NCBI GenBank assembly: GCA_032622095.1 | Contig: CP136066.1 | Coordinates: 183,556,716-183,620,715, forward strand | Length of the DNA stretch: 64,000 nt | Direction: 5' to 3' | Origin: Siphonodentalium dalli | Taxonomy: Eukaryota; Mollusca; Scaphopoda; Gadilida; Siphonodentaliidae | Shown here: piece by piece, positions 33,031-44,091 of the stretch | Position numbering within the stretch: the first letter of the stretch is position 1 | Layout: each line of letters opens with the position of its first letter | Position numbers and translations under genes: made by a program | Notes under the pieces: model-generated | What the model was told of the DNA's origin: nothing | Seen by the model: only the letters and a program-made list of their open reading frames with translations | The model's database searches: none

Positions 33031-33096
33031 GTAAGTGTGACTGGTGCGTCTGGTAGAGAATGGGTATCCATAATTTATGTGCAATTTACATTTCAG
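33031..33096 (+). other. Possible short intron before the IgGFc exon
   Basis: CAGAAAGTAAGTGTG gives a strong donor at 33031 and TTTACATTTCAG gives an acceptor ending at 33096. The intervening 66 bases would be a very short intron. The upstream exon would have to lie in the ~30 bases after the MITE, so the donor may be fortuitous. The acceptor is the better supported site. Confidence 0.35.
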
Positions 33097-33729
33097 AGCT
33101 CAAAGTGGCAAGCGGGAAAACATTCATTCTCGGATTCATCAGGAATATGTATGGGTCCAAAGATCTTGGATATGAGCTTATGATAGCGACAGAATCGCGG
33201 ACAGGGGCGTCTGTCACCATAACAACACCGTTGTACAACTCCACATATATAAAGACGGCAACCATTCTGCAAAACCAAGTTGTCAGGATTATTCTGGAAA
33301 CCACAGACGGTTCTCTGGGGCTCGAATCCAAGGGGATACTTGTAGAATCCACAGAAGTTATATCAGTTTACGGTTTGATAACTGCATCTGGCTCATCGGA
33401 TGGTTTCACTGCTCTCCCCACAAAGTCCATCGGCATGGAGTATCATGCAACAACATGGAATACGCAGTCAGATATTCTAATGGTCTCAACTGAAGACGAA
33501 ACGAATGTTATCATCACATTTCCACCAACCATGAGCACATGTACCGTTACCTATCATAAAGTGATTTATGGTGCATGCAGCGGATACGCTTTCTCTCACT
33601 CTGGACAAATTCCAAACCTTCAACGTGTTTGTTGCAGGAAATACACTCACTGGGACGCACGTCGTCGCCGATAAGCCAATAAGCATCCTCAGTGGAAGCC
33701 AGTGCGATAATGTAGGATCATCGACATGA
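33097..33729 (+). pseudogene. IgGFc-binding-type domain exon, frameshifted (copy 1)
   Basis: After the acceptor the frame reads through GKTFILGFIRNM, ELMIATESRTGASVTITTP, VRIILETTDGSLGLESKGI and VEVTE/VESTE-like segments typical of the IgGFc-binding protein N-terminal domain, a secreted mucus or adhesion module expanded in bivalves. Near 33575-33590 the homologous reading moves to another frame, where DKFQTFNVFVAGNT and DKPISILSGSQCDN continue the domain to TGA at 33727-33729. The foldback element at 33742 follows directly. One frameshift and the lack of the second half suggest a pseudogene or a gene fragment. An assembly indel is possible. Related downstream exons occur only at 39683-40199. 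Confidence 0.75.
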
Positions 33730-33741
33730 TTGTGACATAGA

Positions 33742-33903
33742 TAGAACCGCCTGAGTGTCTGGATTTTGACGAAATTATCGCACTCGATTTGTTGGCGGAG
33801 CGATACCTTGAGTGCGGGACGCGGTCCCACACGAGAGGTATCACGATCCGCCAACAAATCGAGTACGATAATTCGTCAAAATCCAGACACTCATTAGGTT
33901 CTA
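33742..33903. mobile_element. 162-bp foldback MITE with TAGAACC ends
   Basis: The ends are TAGAACC and GGTTCTA. The arms GAGTGTCTGGATTTTGACGA and the complement ending AAATCCAGACACTC pair over more than 60 bases around a GGGACGCGGTCCC centre. It lies in the ~334-bp segment absent from duplication copy 2. TA at the outer edge may be the target. Confidence 0.75.
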
Positions 33904-34002
33904 TTTTTATTACATATCTCCGTATTATCTCCGGTACAGAAAATGTGAATTTGATTGAGTTTTAACGGCACTTTAGGGTTAATGCAACAATCAGACAGGG
34001 AG

Positions 34003-34940
34003 CTAGTCCAAGTCTTCTCGTACTAAAACTAGCTAAGATTTTGGGATGGAGAGATGCTAGTATTTAGTCCGAGTTCCAGGCCCATGCATTCCTATGACAC
34101 GAGTTACGCCCAGGATCTGTGGCGGGAATCTGTGGTGTATTTTACTCGATTTACCTAACAAAGCAATACATTATGCTATATACATCGGAAAGAGTGACAT
34201 CTTATGGTCATAATGGTGTATAATAATCTAACTTTAATGTTAAATTACACATAGAATATTCCGGTTGATTGCCACAAACATCGTTGTTTTTTCTGTTTGT
34301 TTACTTAACTGAAAGCCGAACTCAGGTTCCGAAGAACTTCGGCATTGTCCGGTGTCTGTTTTGGCCGAGACGAATTTCGATACAAACAAAATGGCGGCCC
34401 CCATGATATTCTAATGCTCATTGTGTTTACACTGTTTTAAACTGTGAGATGGTTGTAATTCCCGTAATTTATTTTTAATGTATTACATTTATATCTTCAA
34501 TATGTATTTAATCTATGTATTTATTTATTTATTGTCACGTATAATTACGATTACAATGGAGAATTCATCGTGCGTGGTTGATTGAAAATCTACGGAATAT
34601 TTTCACCGGAAAATGCCGAACGCAGTTCGCAAGGTCAACTGAGTTCGCATACTTTAAAAAATATGTAAACACTGCGGCAAATGTTTCTTTTCACATTAAA
34701 TTACCGCTTTCAATTCACAACCGATGTGGGTTTCAGATCAAATAGCATGTCTTCTGCGGAAACTATCCGTTTATTGTAGCAATTGTGATATTTTATTTCA
34801 TATAATTGTGGTTTTATTTGAGCGGGTCACTAACGCTTAAGTCGTGTCATAGGAATGCATGGGCCTGGAACTCGGACTAAATACTAGCATCTCTCCATCC
34901 CAAAATCTTAGCTAGTTTTAGTACGAGAAGACTTGGACTA
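34003..34940. mobile_element. 938-bp TIR element (hAT-like?) with 99-bp perfect TIRs
   Basis: The arms 34004-34102 and 34842-34940 are perfect inverted repeats beginning TAGTCCAAGTCTTCTCGTAC. An 8-bp duplication ACAGGGAG flanks it (33995-34002 and 34941-34948). Duplication copy 2 has the single, one-base-different site ACATGGAG near 39100. Eight bases favours a hAT-type transposase, but the termini are not the CAGGG type of the MITE at 567. The interior has only short frames. The arms' identity and its absence from copy 2 indicate a recent insertion. Confidence 0.87.
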
Positions 34941-35414
34941 ACAGGGAGCCCGTCTATCCGCGAGTGATCTTGGCCCATCTTTAATGATGCGTTTGAAATT
35001 AAATTCTGATAGATTTTCCAAAAATATAACCCAATCAGCACGCTGCGATTTCGGTAAGTGGGTTGTCGCCCTTGCGTTCAAAAAGTAAACATAGTAACTG
35101 CGAGAACCAGTCTAACAACACTGAATGAAATCGTTCCGTCGACAGATTGCACTAGTGCGATTCTGAGAATTATCACACGCCTGGAAACTCGTGCGATCAT
35201 GCGAATTACGTTGATAGATATGTAATAAATTATGATCCAGAACATCCTCCCTGTTCAAAAATAAAAAAAACATCCATTACCCTGCAGGGAGCCCCACCCA
35301 CATATAGAAGCATATAGAACAGTGTCGTCTGCTCATGTTTGTCTGGGGCTCTGTATGGGTGAAATTATAAAATTGTTAAAGAATACAAGAAAAAATTATT
35401 AAAATTGTAAAAAA

Positions 35415-37537
35415 CCACAATACCACTCGTGGTGAATTTTTTTTATTCTCGGCTACTATGGGTGTATTATATATTTATTTTCGTAAGACCCGCGTATCAT
35501 TTTCAACGACTTCGCTTTCCATTTCCGCTTCGATCGGAAACCATATTCGCGTAGGACTACAAAACAAGGCCTTGGTAATAAGGCAATGACCTTGACTCGT
35601 TGATGCGTGGCTGTGAATGGAGCAGAATTTATTCACTGTATGTATGTGCCAAACTAATAATGGATTATATAGTGATAAATAATAGTAACTAGAATGCACT
35701 CAGAGAGATGCCAACGTGCGCAAAAATGTAATAAACAATAATTTAAAAAACAATTTCACTGTATTTTACTTAATTTATTTAATTTAATTTAATGTTAGCA
35801 AAAAAAGACAATTACCATTTCTCATTTCATCACAGATAAAAGGAAAATTACTATATTAATCATAAAACCAATTCCATGTTGCCGAAAGGATGAGCTTTAA
35901 TATCGATTACATTTTTTTCAGCGGCATATTTTCATTTTCATTTTCCGATAGTCAAAGTTGACCAAAGGAGCAATTATAAGAAATAATTAATACCATTTGT
36001 GTAAATATTGATAGCAGCCAATATGCAACAATGAATATCAATAATTAATCAATAATTAATCAATAACGATCATTTTTTGTAATAATAAACTCTTCAAACG
36101 GTGTTTGTGTCAACAAATGCGTTTTGTTTTGTGTTACGTTATTCGTCGTATTTGACCCGGAACCCGGCTGAAGGTTAGGCTATTCAGCCTATTGCGTCGA
36201 ATTTCGAAATCGCGTTTTGAATGTCTCTCTTTTCCCGCACGATAAAAAGAGGTCTTCGCACGAACCAAAAATGATAAAACTTCCCAATTATAAGTAAAAA
36301 TACCCAAATGAAGGAGTCTATGTAGGTCCCGACGGAGTCTATAGACTCTTTGATGTAGAGTTCTGATGGAGAAAATGTAGGTCGATCTATTTTTGTCATA
36401 ACTCTGACGTATTTTGACCTGGGAGAAAAAATCGAAATCGAAGCTCACTACGAGCATGCCAGTTTTAAATATAGAAACAGGGAATCCCGACAAATGGCGA
36501 TATCGGCGACAAACAAATAATCGAAAACACATAAAATAAACATAGCAAAAACGCGGCACAGTAAAAATGTCAGAACGCCACGAGGTTTTACGTCGTTTTT
36601 GGTGACGTCATGGAGTGAAACGGAGCAGGGTGACACCAAAGTACCTACGAATCTGTCTGATCGCAATAATGTGGCGCGAGCGCACGTAACTAGCAGTAAT
36701 TAGTTCAATTCCAACGGCGAATTTTCTTGTATTGTGCACATGATCAATCACGTGGTTGAAATTGTCCAGTAAATATGGTTTCTTTCTTTGAGAGAGGTTA
36801 TTTCCCTGTGATTTAATAGTCCCGACATATATGGTGTCTATTTGCGAGAGAGGTTATTTCCTTGTGATTTAATAGTCCCGACAGATATGGTGTCTATTTA
36901 TGAGAGAGTTTACTTCCATGTGATTTAATAGTTCCGACAGATATGGTGTCAGCGCTGTAGAAAGCTACAGCGGCCAGGCAAATAAATGGCGACTATCACC
37001 AAACATTGTACTCCGACTCTGATAGGGGAATTTCTTATCAAGAAGATATTGTTTTTAATAATGCTCCCTGGAGACCCATAATTGTCATTCCCATTGTGTT
37101 GGCATCAAACTAAATATTTTATATCTATGATATATTTCTTGTTTGGTGAATAATTAATCTTATTTCTTAAAAATATATATAATCTTATTATATACTTAGT
37201 ACTGAAATATAAAGGTTTATGCGATGAGATATAAGCTATATCTCACTGGTGAGATATCGATATCTCACTGGTATCAATACGCACTGTTATTCCGGAACTA
37301 TACAATGTATATGATGTCGCACCGAGATTTGATTCAGATTATCTTGGCATGTATATATTGATGGTATGTTATTTACTAAATGCATGGAATGTCAATTTGA
37401 CACCGTTATTGGCCAAATTACCATTTTAAATATGGGACTATTTTCCTTTTGCGTGAACAGGTTAAAGCATATAATTTCTGTTATATGAACATTTACTGGG
37501 CCGCAAGCAGTCGCAATAGTATATAATAAACAGAAAA
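35415..37537. other. No gene confirmed between the duplication copies
   Basis: A 141-codon minus-strand frame (36134-36559) and smaller overlapping ones lack motifs. At 36770-36952 a ~63-bp unit (GAGAGAGGTTATTTCCCTGT, ATTTAATAGTCCCGACA) is repeated three times. Small palindromes around GAGATATCGATATCTC occur near 37250. Confidence 0.4.
36770..36952 (+). repeat. 63-bp tandem repeat, three units
   Basis: Three units carry GTGATTTAATAGTCCCGACA and ATATGGTGTCTATTT with a few substitutions. It is non-coding. Confidence 0.85.
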
Positions 37538-37662
37538 TCTACACTTTTTGAGTGAATATGGGTATTATCTCATTCGTGATGGCAAAACATTTGAATGTTT
37601 GAAAATTCAATATGTTGCCATCACTCATGAGATAATAACCATATCCACTCAAAAAGTGTAGA
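37538..37662. repeat. 125-bp hairpin at the edge of duplication copy 2
   Basis: TCTACACTTTTTGAGTG with GTATTATCTCAT pairs with the complement ending CACTCAAAAAGTGTAGA, around a ~30-nt AT-rich loop. Its right end coincides with the first base of the duplicated segment (37661), so a hairpin or its excision is physically tied to the breakpoint. Confidence 0.8.
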
Positions 37663-38044
37663 TATCCTCTATATATCGTGTTCATATCATACTCTTTCGA
37701 AGTTAAATGTCAGAATTATGGAGGCATGGACTCAGTACGAGTGTTAATTGTTTCAAATGTACTTGCTTCAGTGATATAATCCCAACATACAACGTCTCGA
37801 CTCGTGCAAACAATTTCAATCACAATCTGTCATTATTAATCAGCAGACAAAGTTTACCACCAGAGTCCTTCTGATTTGCACTTCCGACATGCTATAAAGA
37901 GTAGCCTTGGTGTCGTGAAGATGTTTACCAAAATCAGACAAAACATTCCACTTTCAACAATTTTTTAGGAGTTTTGAACTTGTATAGTCCTATCTATTGA
38001 TGTAGAGAAAACCCGCGCTAAATATAGAATGCCGAACTTTTCAT

Positions 38045-38432
38045 TTAACCCTTTACCCAACAGAAGGGCCCTGTGCCAATGCATTCTCTTATATATGCGA
38101 GTCGACCATAGGTCGCCTCGCATATATAAGAGAATGCATTGGCTTAACACATTAAAAATTATAAAATTGTTAAAGAATGTAAGAAAAAATGGTAAAAAGT
38201 TTTTTTTTAGGCCAATGCATTCTCTTATATATGCGAGGCGACCTCTGGTCGACTCGCATATATAAGAGAATGCATTGGCACAAGGCATAACTGTAACTAT
38301 CACAATATGGTCAAGGAGCCGGTTCCAATGATATCCATATTTGTATGGTTCTATTGAGACAGACCGAAGATATTTTAGGCTGTTGAAGCTTTATTTGGCC
38401 GGTTTTGGCCGGTTTGTTGGGTAAAGGGTTAA
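38045..38432. mobile_element. piggyBac-type MITE with twin hairpins (copy 3)
   Basis: This is the duplicated partner of 32611-32999, with TTAA termini and hairpins at 38075-38143 and 38211-38279. It differs by a few bases in the spacer and hairpin core. Confidence 0.88.
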
Positions 38433-38529
38433 ACTGGTACCCAGCCGGTTTCAGATTCAGAAAGTAAGTGTGACTGGTGCGTCTGGTAGAGAATGGATAT
38501 CCATAATTTATGTGCAATTTACATTTCAG

Positions 38530-39035
38530 AGCTCAAAGTGGCAAGCGGGAAAACATTCATTCTCGGATTCATCAGGAATATGTATGGGTCCAAAGATCTT
38601 GGATATGAGCTTATGATAGCGACAGAATCGCGGACAGGGGCGTCTGTCGCCATAACAACACCGTGGTATAACTCCATATATATAAAGACGGCAACCATTC
38701 TGCAAAACCAAGTTGTCAGGATTATTCTGGAAACCACAGACGGTTCTCTGGGGCTCGAATCCAAGGGGATACTTGTAGAATCCACAGAAGTTATATCAGT
38801 TTACGGTTTGATAACTGCATCTGGCTCATCGGATGGTTTCACTGCTCTCCCCCACAAAGTCCATCGGCATGGAGTATCATGCAACAACATGGAATACGCA
38901 GTCAGATATTCTAATGGTCTCAACTGAAGACGAAACGAATGTTATCATCACATTTCCACCAACCATGAGCACATGTACCGTTTACCTATCATAAAGTGAT
39001 TTATGGTGCATGCAGCGGATACGCTTTCTCTCACT
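38530..39035 (+). pseudogene. IgGFc-binding-type domain exon, frameshifted (copy 2)
   Basis: After the acceptor TTTACATTTCAG the exon encodes the same N-terminal IgGFc segment as copy 1 (GKTFILGFIRNM; ESRTGASVAITTP). The frame is lost at an extra C near 38850 and again at an extra T near 38982. The exon is cut at 39035, where copy 1 continues with FQTFNVFV-type sequence. The second half of a domain of this type resumes at 39683. Taken together, 38530-40199 looks like one broken gene with its middle replaced by about 600 bp of duplicated and hairpin DNA. Confidence 0.75.
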
Positions 39036-39579
39036 CAAAACAGAAAATGTGAATTTAATTGAGTTTTAACGGCACTTTAGGGTTAATGCAACAATCAGAC
39101 ATGGAGCCCGTCTATCCGCGAGTGATCTTGACCCATCTTTAATGATGCGTTTGAAATTAAATTCTGATAGATTTTCCAAAAATATAACCCAATCAGCACG
39201 CTGCGATTTCGGTAAGTGGGTTGTCGCCCTTGCGTTCAAAAAGTAAACATAGTAACTGCGAGAACCAGTCTAACAACACTGAATGAAATCGTTCCGTCGA
39301 CAGATTGCACTAGTGCGATTCTGAGAATTATCACACGCCTGGAAACTCGTGCGATCATGCGAATTACGTTGATAGATATGTAATAAATTATGATCCAGAA
39401 CATCCTCCCTGTTCAAAAATAAAAAAAACATCCATTACCCTGCAGGGAGCCCCACCCACATATAGAAGCATATAGAACAGTGTCGTCTGCTCATGTTTGT
39501 CTGGGGCTCTGTATGGGTGAAATTATAAAATTGTTAAAGAATACAAGAAAAAATTATTAAAATTGTAAAAAATTGTTAG

Positions 39580-39640
39580 GCCAATGCATTCTCTTATATA
39601 TGCGAGGTGACCTATATAAGAGAATGCATTGGCACAGGGT
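39580..39640. repeat. Shortened twin-hairpin fragment
   Basis: CCAATGCATTCTCTTATATA, a shortened core GCGAGGTGACC, and TATATAAGAGAATGCATTGG remain from one hairpin of the 18881 family. T/A-rich spacer lies upstream. It lies inside the broken IgGFc gene. Confidence 0.8.
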
Positions 39641-39682
39641 AAAAAAAATCCCGACTTCCGACTGTATTTGTTATGGCGGGTC

Positions 39683-40199
39683 ACATGGGGAACAGAGTAT
39701 TTCACGATACAAATGCCATCAAGTATTGAGGCTAACCGGTATCAGGTAGAGGCAAGCCAGCCTAACACCAACAGCTTTGACAATGGCCTTTTCGACAGTA
39801 GGATCACCTTAGCTGGGGTCCAAAAACATTTGCTGACGGAAGACCATTACGGCATCTAAGCCAACAATGGTCATAATGTACAGCCCCGGAAAGACATCCG
39901 CTGGAGGAGATCCCCATATGATCATGCTCACATCAACAGCGCACTTTGCCAACAGTTTTACATATTTGACGCCGAAAATGAACACTACCGATTACAGGAA
40001 TTACATTACCGTCGTCGTCAACGATTCCGATCACGACGCGATACAATTGGACGGATCACCTCTCGTGACAACGAAAATCGCACAAATCGAAGGTTCTGGA
40101 GTCATGGAAGCACACGTCACCCCTGGGGCGCATCTGTTGAACCACGATGATTTGTCGGTAGTATTGAAAGCTGTGTCGTATGGTTTCTTCTTGACGTGA
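39683..40199 (+). pseudogene. IgGFc-binding-type domain, second half, frameshifted
   Basis: It begins with WGTEYFTIQMPS and reads to a TAA near 39858. In the next frame TASKPTMVIMYSPGK, GGDPHMIMLTS, FANSFTYLTP and NYITVVVNDSD follow to TGA at 40197-40199. These match the second half of the IgGFc-binding N-terminal module (the 'WGTEY', 'SPGK' and 'GDPSM' landmarks). A single frameshift near 39840 separates the two parts. It is probably the 3' portion of the gene started at 38530. No full-length product can be made from the sequence as given. Confidence 0.72.
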
Positions 40200-40423
40200 T
40201 GGTACTTAAACATGTGCATATATGTCATCACCACAACAACATTGTTGTACAGCAAGTATATGGCTTCCAGGACGCATTTGCCGTCCACGTGTGTACGTTT
40301 GTGTTATGATTATAGCACTTCGGTGGCGAAATATCAGCAGACGGTGTTTTGAAATCACGACAATATTCGAATTTAATCCATTGTATGTGTTCCAGCAACA
40401 ATACTTTTGTGTCTACCAACTAC
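40200..40423. other. No gene recognised
   Basis: Short spacer between the IgGFc remnant and the next MITE; only short frames. Confidence 0.4.
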
Positions 40424-40914
40424 TTAAAGACACGGTTGGCCTTGGCGGTGGGTATCCTGTGAAAATATCTCCACCCGTCAAAAACCGCCACAAACAGAAA
40501 TAACATCAAAATGTAGATATAATTTGTCCGTATACAAATAAGAAATATCGCATAAACAGTATGTTATGGTCATATGTTTGACCATTGTTATGTAAACAAA
40601 AGCGTAAAAAGTTACTTTTCTGGTGTTTGTTTATATTATGATGGTATACATAAAGAGCGTTCCTTGTTGGTGAATACCTGATATGGAACTAATAAAGAGC
40701 GTCTATGCCATTTGTTTGCGATTAGCCAGTAGCATTGTGTTGTCTTCATTGTGCTCTTGCTTAGGTAAAATATAGTAGGTCTTTATGATAACATGCCGTT
40801 TACGCGATGGTCATGGTATATATGAACGGAACTGTATGCGTTTTACTGTTTTTCTATTTACGGTTTGGAACAAATATGAATATTTTCGACAATTAAGGCC
40901 GCACGTGCCTTTAA
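40424..40914 (+). mobile_element. TTAA MITE, family A, full length
   Basis: It runs from TTAAAGACACGGTTGGCC to GGCCGCACGTGCCTTTAA, about 491 bp, with a small internal deletion near the TTGTGCTCTTGC segment relative to 21320. TTAA flanks both ends. It is non-coding. Confidence 0.87.
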
Positions 40915-41069
40915 CGTCTGTTAGTTAATCATAATAAAAATTTTATGATGATAAATCACAAAATAAAAGGCCTACAAACTTTCTTGCCTGTTAGAAGTTG
41001 CCTATTGTCGCCATACCGGTACTTGTAGTATTTGTGATTGATCGTAGTACCAGTAGTATAGAGAAACAG

Positions 41070-41800
41070 TCATGTCTCACAAGCAGTGCAAGATGCTGTA
41101 AACAGAATGAACATGATAAAAACAAATCCTACTACCGGGTCTGCATCCAAAGGAAAGAAAACCAACAACGGTAAAGTGGAGATTAGTAGCGACTCAATTG
41201 CAGCTATTGTAACACGGGTGATCAGTGCTATACAGCCAATTATCACAACTGTAGTGGTAGCTGCTGTATATGTATATGAAGCAACAAGGAACTCATAACT
41301 TCCGAGGAAAAAAGCCAAACATTCCTCAGAGGTATGCTAAAGACAGTACAAGCACAACAGTTTCGTCTAGATGATCTCGAACGACACGGGAGAATGGACA
41401 GTATACGAGTATTGGGAATACAAGAACACCATGATGAAAACCGCGAATAAGTTTATCGTTGATGTAATCAGTGATACTGGCTTTGCAATAACGGGGAGAG
41501 ATATTGAGTCACAGATTACCAGGTAAATCTGGTAAGCACATGCCGATAATTCCAGAGGTCTGGAAACTGAAATATTGAAGAAGAGAAGGGTATTGAAATA
41601 TATTCATGAGAGAAGGAACATTTTAATCCACGAGGACCTAACTATAACGAGAAGTAAATTATGCGACAAATCAGACAAGGTTGAGCGTGTATGGATAATG
41701 ATGGGAACATATTTTGTCTGTTAAAAGAAAAAAATGGAAGAAATGTGAAAATATTTGTAAATTCTCCCGATGATCTTTTTAAACTTGGCCGGACAGAGGC
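41070..41800 (+). pseudogene. LINE-1st copy: ORF1-like remnant
   Basis: Across several frames the stretch encodes the order seen in LINE ORF1 proteins. There is a basic N-terminal part (KGKKTNNGK), a DDLERHGRMDSIRVLGI-type segment, then KKRRVLKYIHERRNILIH and KSDKVERVW. These resemble the RRM-like and C-terminal parts of ORF1 RNA-binding proteins. Stops and frameshifts interrupt it, so it is a pseudogene. It lies upstream of an endonuclease/RT remnant in the same orientation, as expected for one LINE. The 5' end is not defined. Confidence 0.6.
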
Positions 41801-42262
41801 CCACAGCCTGGACATTTACTGTTCTGCCTAAGACAGACAAGACCCTCATCTCTAAATGTTATAACACTTGCAGATATCTCATTAGAAAGCAAAAACACTT
41901 GATATGTTGTAGATGTTGTTAAAACCACTAACAGTACAGGCTTAAAATGTGCCAGTACCGATATATGTAATGAAACTTCTTATTGGAAACAACACAAACA
42001 ATATAATTTTATCTCAATTCAGATATTATGCTACAATCGCAAAACATTTCTGAAAAACATGGTCTAGATTATGTTCACTCTAAGTTTTTAAGTAAATTTT
42101 CGCTATATCTTCAGAGTGATGGTCATTAATCTCAATCCATGGAAACGCACAGTACATAAATTAAACATGAGTATAGACCATTAAAACTAACAAGTTATAC
42201 TGGTTCACAAAAAGAAAAAATGTGTTCTCCATCCCTCTTCCCAATCACTGAAATCAGAAGAA

Positions 42263-43735
42263 ATGTCTAATTATATTAACTATAATATCAAGGCTAATAA
42301 TTCTGCTTCCCTACAGCCATTGTCACAACGTATTCACAATACAAGACAGCAAGTTGCTGAAAAAAGCTATGCATGTACTAATTTGATGTGCTTGAATGCA
42401 TGTGGCCTACTCAGTACGTTCAAAATGGGGATATTTAAATCCTACTATGAGAAATTTCACATAATATGTTTAATCGAAACAAAAACCAATTATATTTGCA
42501 TAACTTATGTTGCAGGAAATCACTCCGTTCATTCTGCAGAATGCAAGGAAATACGACTCATTCGGTGGCACTCATGGTCTCGGTATTTTGATTAAAGAAA
42601 ATTATTCCAAGCATGTACAGATCATGCGAAGCCCGTCTTTGTAATGCGAAAGTGTTCTCTGGTTCATAGACAAAACAGTGCAGTTGTTTTTATATAATAA
42701 TTGGGGCTGTTTATTTCCTTTATGAAGGTTCTGTACAATACATCCTTTCTAATAAGTGTGAGTGTGACATTCCACTTATTTTACTTGTCGATTTTAATGC
42801 CCGAAATTAGATAATTTGGAAACAGATGTTTACTAATGATTCTCATTTTAAAGTTGGTGATGCCGGCCATTTCAGTTTACAAAATGTTGAAGGTGGAATG
42901 GAGCATACACTGGTTTCACATTGAGTTAACTCCACTAGATCCAATATGGATAAACATATTAACAATAATGGTCGAAACCCGATAAGCTTGTGCAAAGCTC
43001 ATGATATATGTATTCTAAAATGGTCGTGTTGGCTCTGATGAAGGAAAAGGGGAATTCACCTGCCAAACCTCTCAAGGTTGTAGCACTATTGATTACATAA
43101 TAGTTGTGCCTGAATTATTGTGATCTATTTTGATGCTCATAGAAGTGTGTATGTTTAAGAAAACTTGTTTCATCTGATTATAGTGCTTGTAATGTCTCTA
43201 ACCTCGATGATTCATATGAACATGTTGAGAACTCTTGATCTCCATGTGTATGTACCTGAAGAGTAAATGATGTCCTGAATTCTCTGAAGTATACACCATG
43301 GTAATTATAATTAAGAAGATATAAACTCTCTGAAATATGAACTAAAAGTTGAAATTGAATACGGAATTATACAGGATACTACGAACAAGCTTACCAGTAA
43401 ATTTAATGAGTTATCCCTAACCCCCGCAAAGCAGCTGGGAATAGCAAAAGAACCTACTTTGAAAGTTAAAAAAAAATGCTTTAACAAGAAGGTTGCACCC
43501 TGGTTCAATAAAACATGTAGAAAACAAAGAAAGTATTATTTGACAACCAAGTCCCGATTGAGAAAAAAACGAAATCTATATCAAGTAAGGCTGAATTGAA
43601 GAAAGCCGTTAATGAATGTAAGTGCACCATGAGAAGACGGAAAAAACATTTCAATAAAAAAAACTCCATTCTTCCCTCTCAAACATGAAAAAAGATAACC
43701 CAAGAGAATATTGGAAATTTTTGAATTGTCAGGTA
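42263..43735 (+). pseudogene. LINE-1st copy: apurinic-like endonuclease remnant
   Basis: The 110-codon frame at 42263-42595 includes LNACGLLSTFKMGIF and HIICLIETKTN, the start of an exonuclease-endonuclease-phosphatase fold that nicks target DNA for LINE insertion. Later frames show LVDFNARN, DICILKW and CSTIDYIIVVPELL, matching the DFNAR and STIDYI landmarks. Many frameshifts and stops are present. Sequence similar to the endonuclease-RT linker (REYWKFLNCQ) follows to ~43730, where a twin-hairpin element interrupts it. Confidence 0.72.
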
Positions 43736-43737
43736 TA

Positions 43738-44091
43738 TGTGCCAATGCATTATCTCATATATGCGAGTCAACCATAGATAGATAATGCATTGGCCTAACA
43801 ATTATTTATCATTTTTTATCCATTTTACTTACATTCTATAACAATTTTTTATCATTTTTTCTTATATTCTTTAACAGTTTTATTATTTTTATAATTTGTT
43901 CTTACAATCTTTTGCAATTTTATTTTATTTTATAATTTTTTCTAACAATCCTTATCAATTTTTATATCTTTTTCTTACATTTTTTAACAATTATAAAAAA
44001 ATATTATATAAAATTTGTTAGCCAATGCATACTCTTATATATGCGAAGCGACCTATGGTCGACTCGCATATATAAAGAATGCATTGGCACA
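43738..44091. mobile_element. Twin-hairpin element, long-spacer variant (copy 4)
   Basis: CCAATGCATTATCTCATATA and a short hairpin lie at 43740-43797. A fuller hairpin with GCGAAGCGACCTATGGTCGA lies at 44021-44091. The ~220-bp spacer is a tandem series of T-rich ~35-bp units (TTTTTCTTACATTC, TAACAATTTTAT). It interrupts the LINE remnant. Its right flank (TTTCACTGAGTAGCTT) is shared with the copy at 51499-51773. Confidence 0.75.

Larger units (their letters stand above)
32227..35414. repeat. Segmental duplication, copy 1
   Basis: From GATATCCTCTATATATC to AAAATTGTAAAAAA this copy matches 37661-39572 at high identity. It includes a twin-hairpin MITE and an IgGFc exon. Relative to copy 2 it has about 334 extra bases at 33602-33935 and a 938-bp TIR insertion at 34003-34940. 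The alternative is an uncollapsed allele in a heterozygous assembly. Confidence 0.88.
37661..39572. repeat. Segmental duplication, copy 2
   Basis: It is homologous to 32227-35414 but lacks the 33602-33935 segment and the 34003-34940 insertion. Single-base indels relative to copy 1 break the IgGFc reading frame (an extra C near 38850, an extra T near 38982). Confidence 0.88.

Noticed and set aside
36134-36559. 141-codon minus-strand ORF
   Set aside because: Three overlapping frames are equally open in this less AT-rich stretch and none has a domain; probably chance.
38519-38785. Minus-strand ORFs opposite the IgGFc exons
   Set aside because: They are antisense shadows of the plus-strand IgGFc frame, seen identically in both duplication copies.
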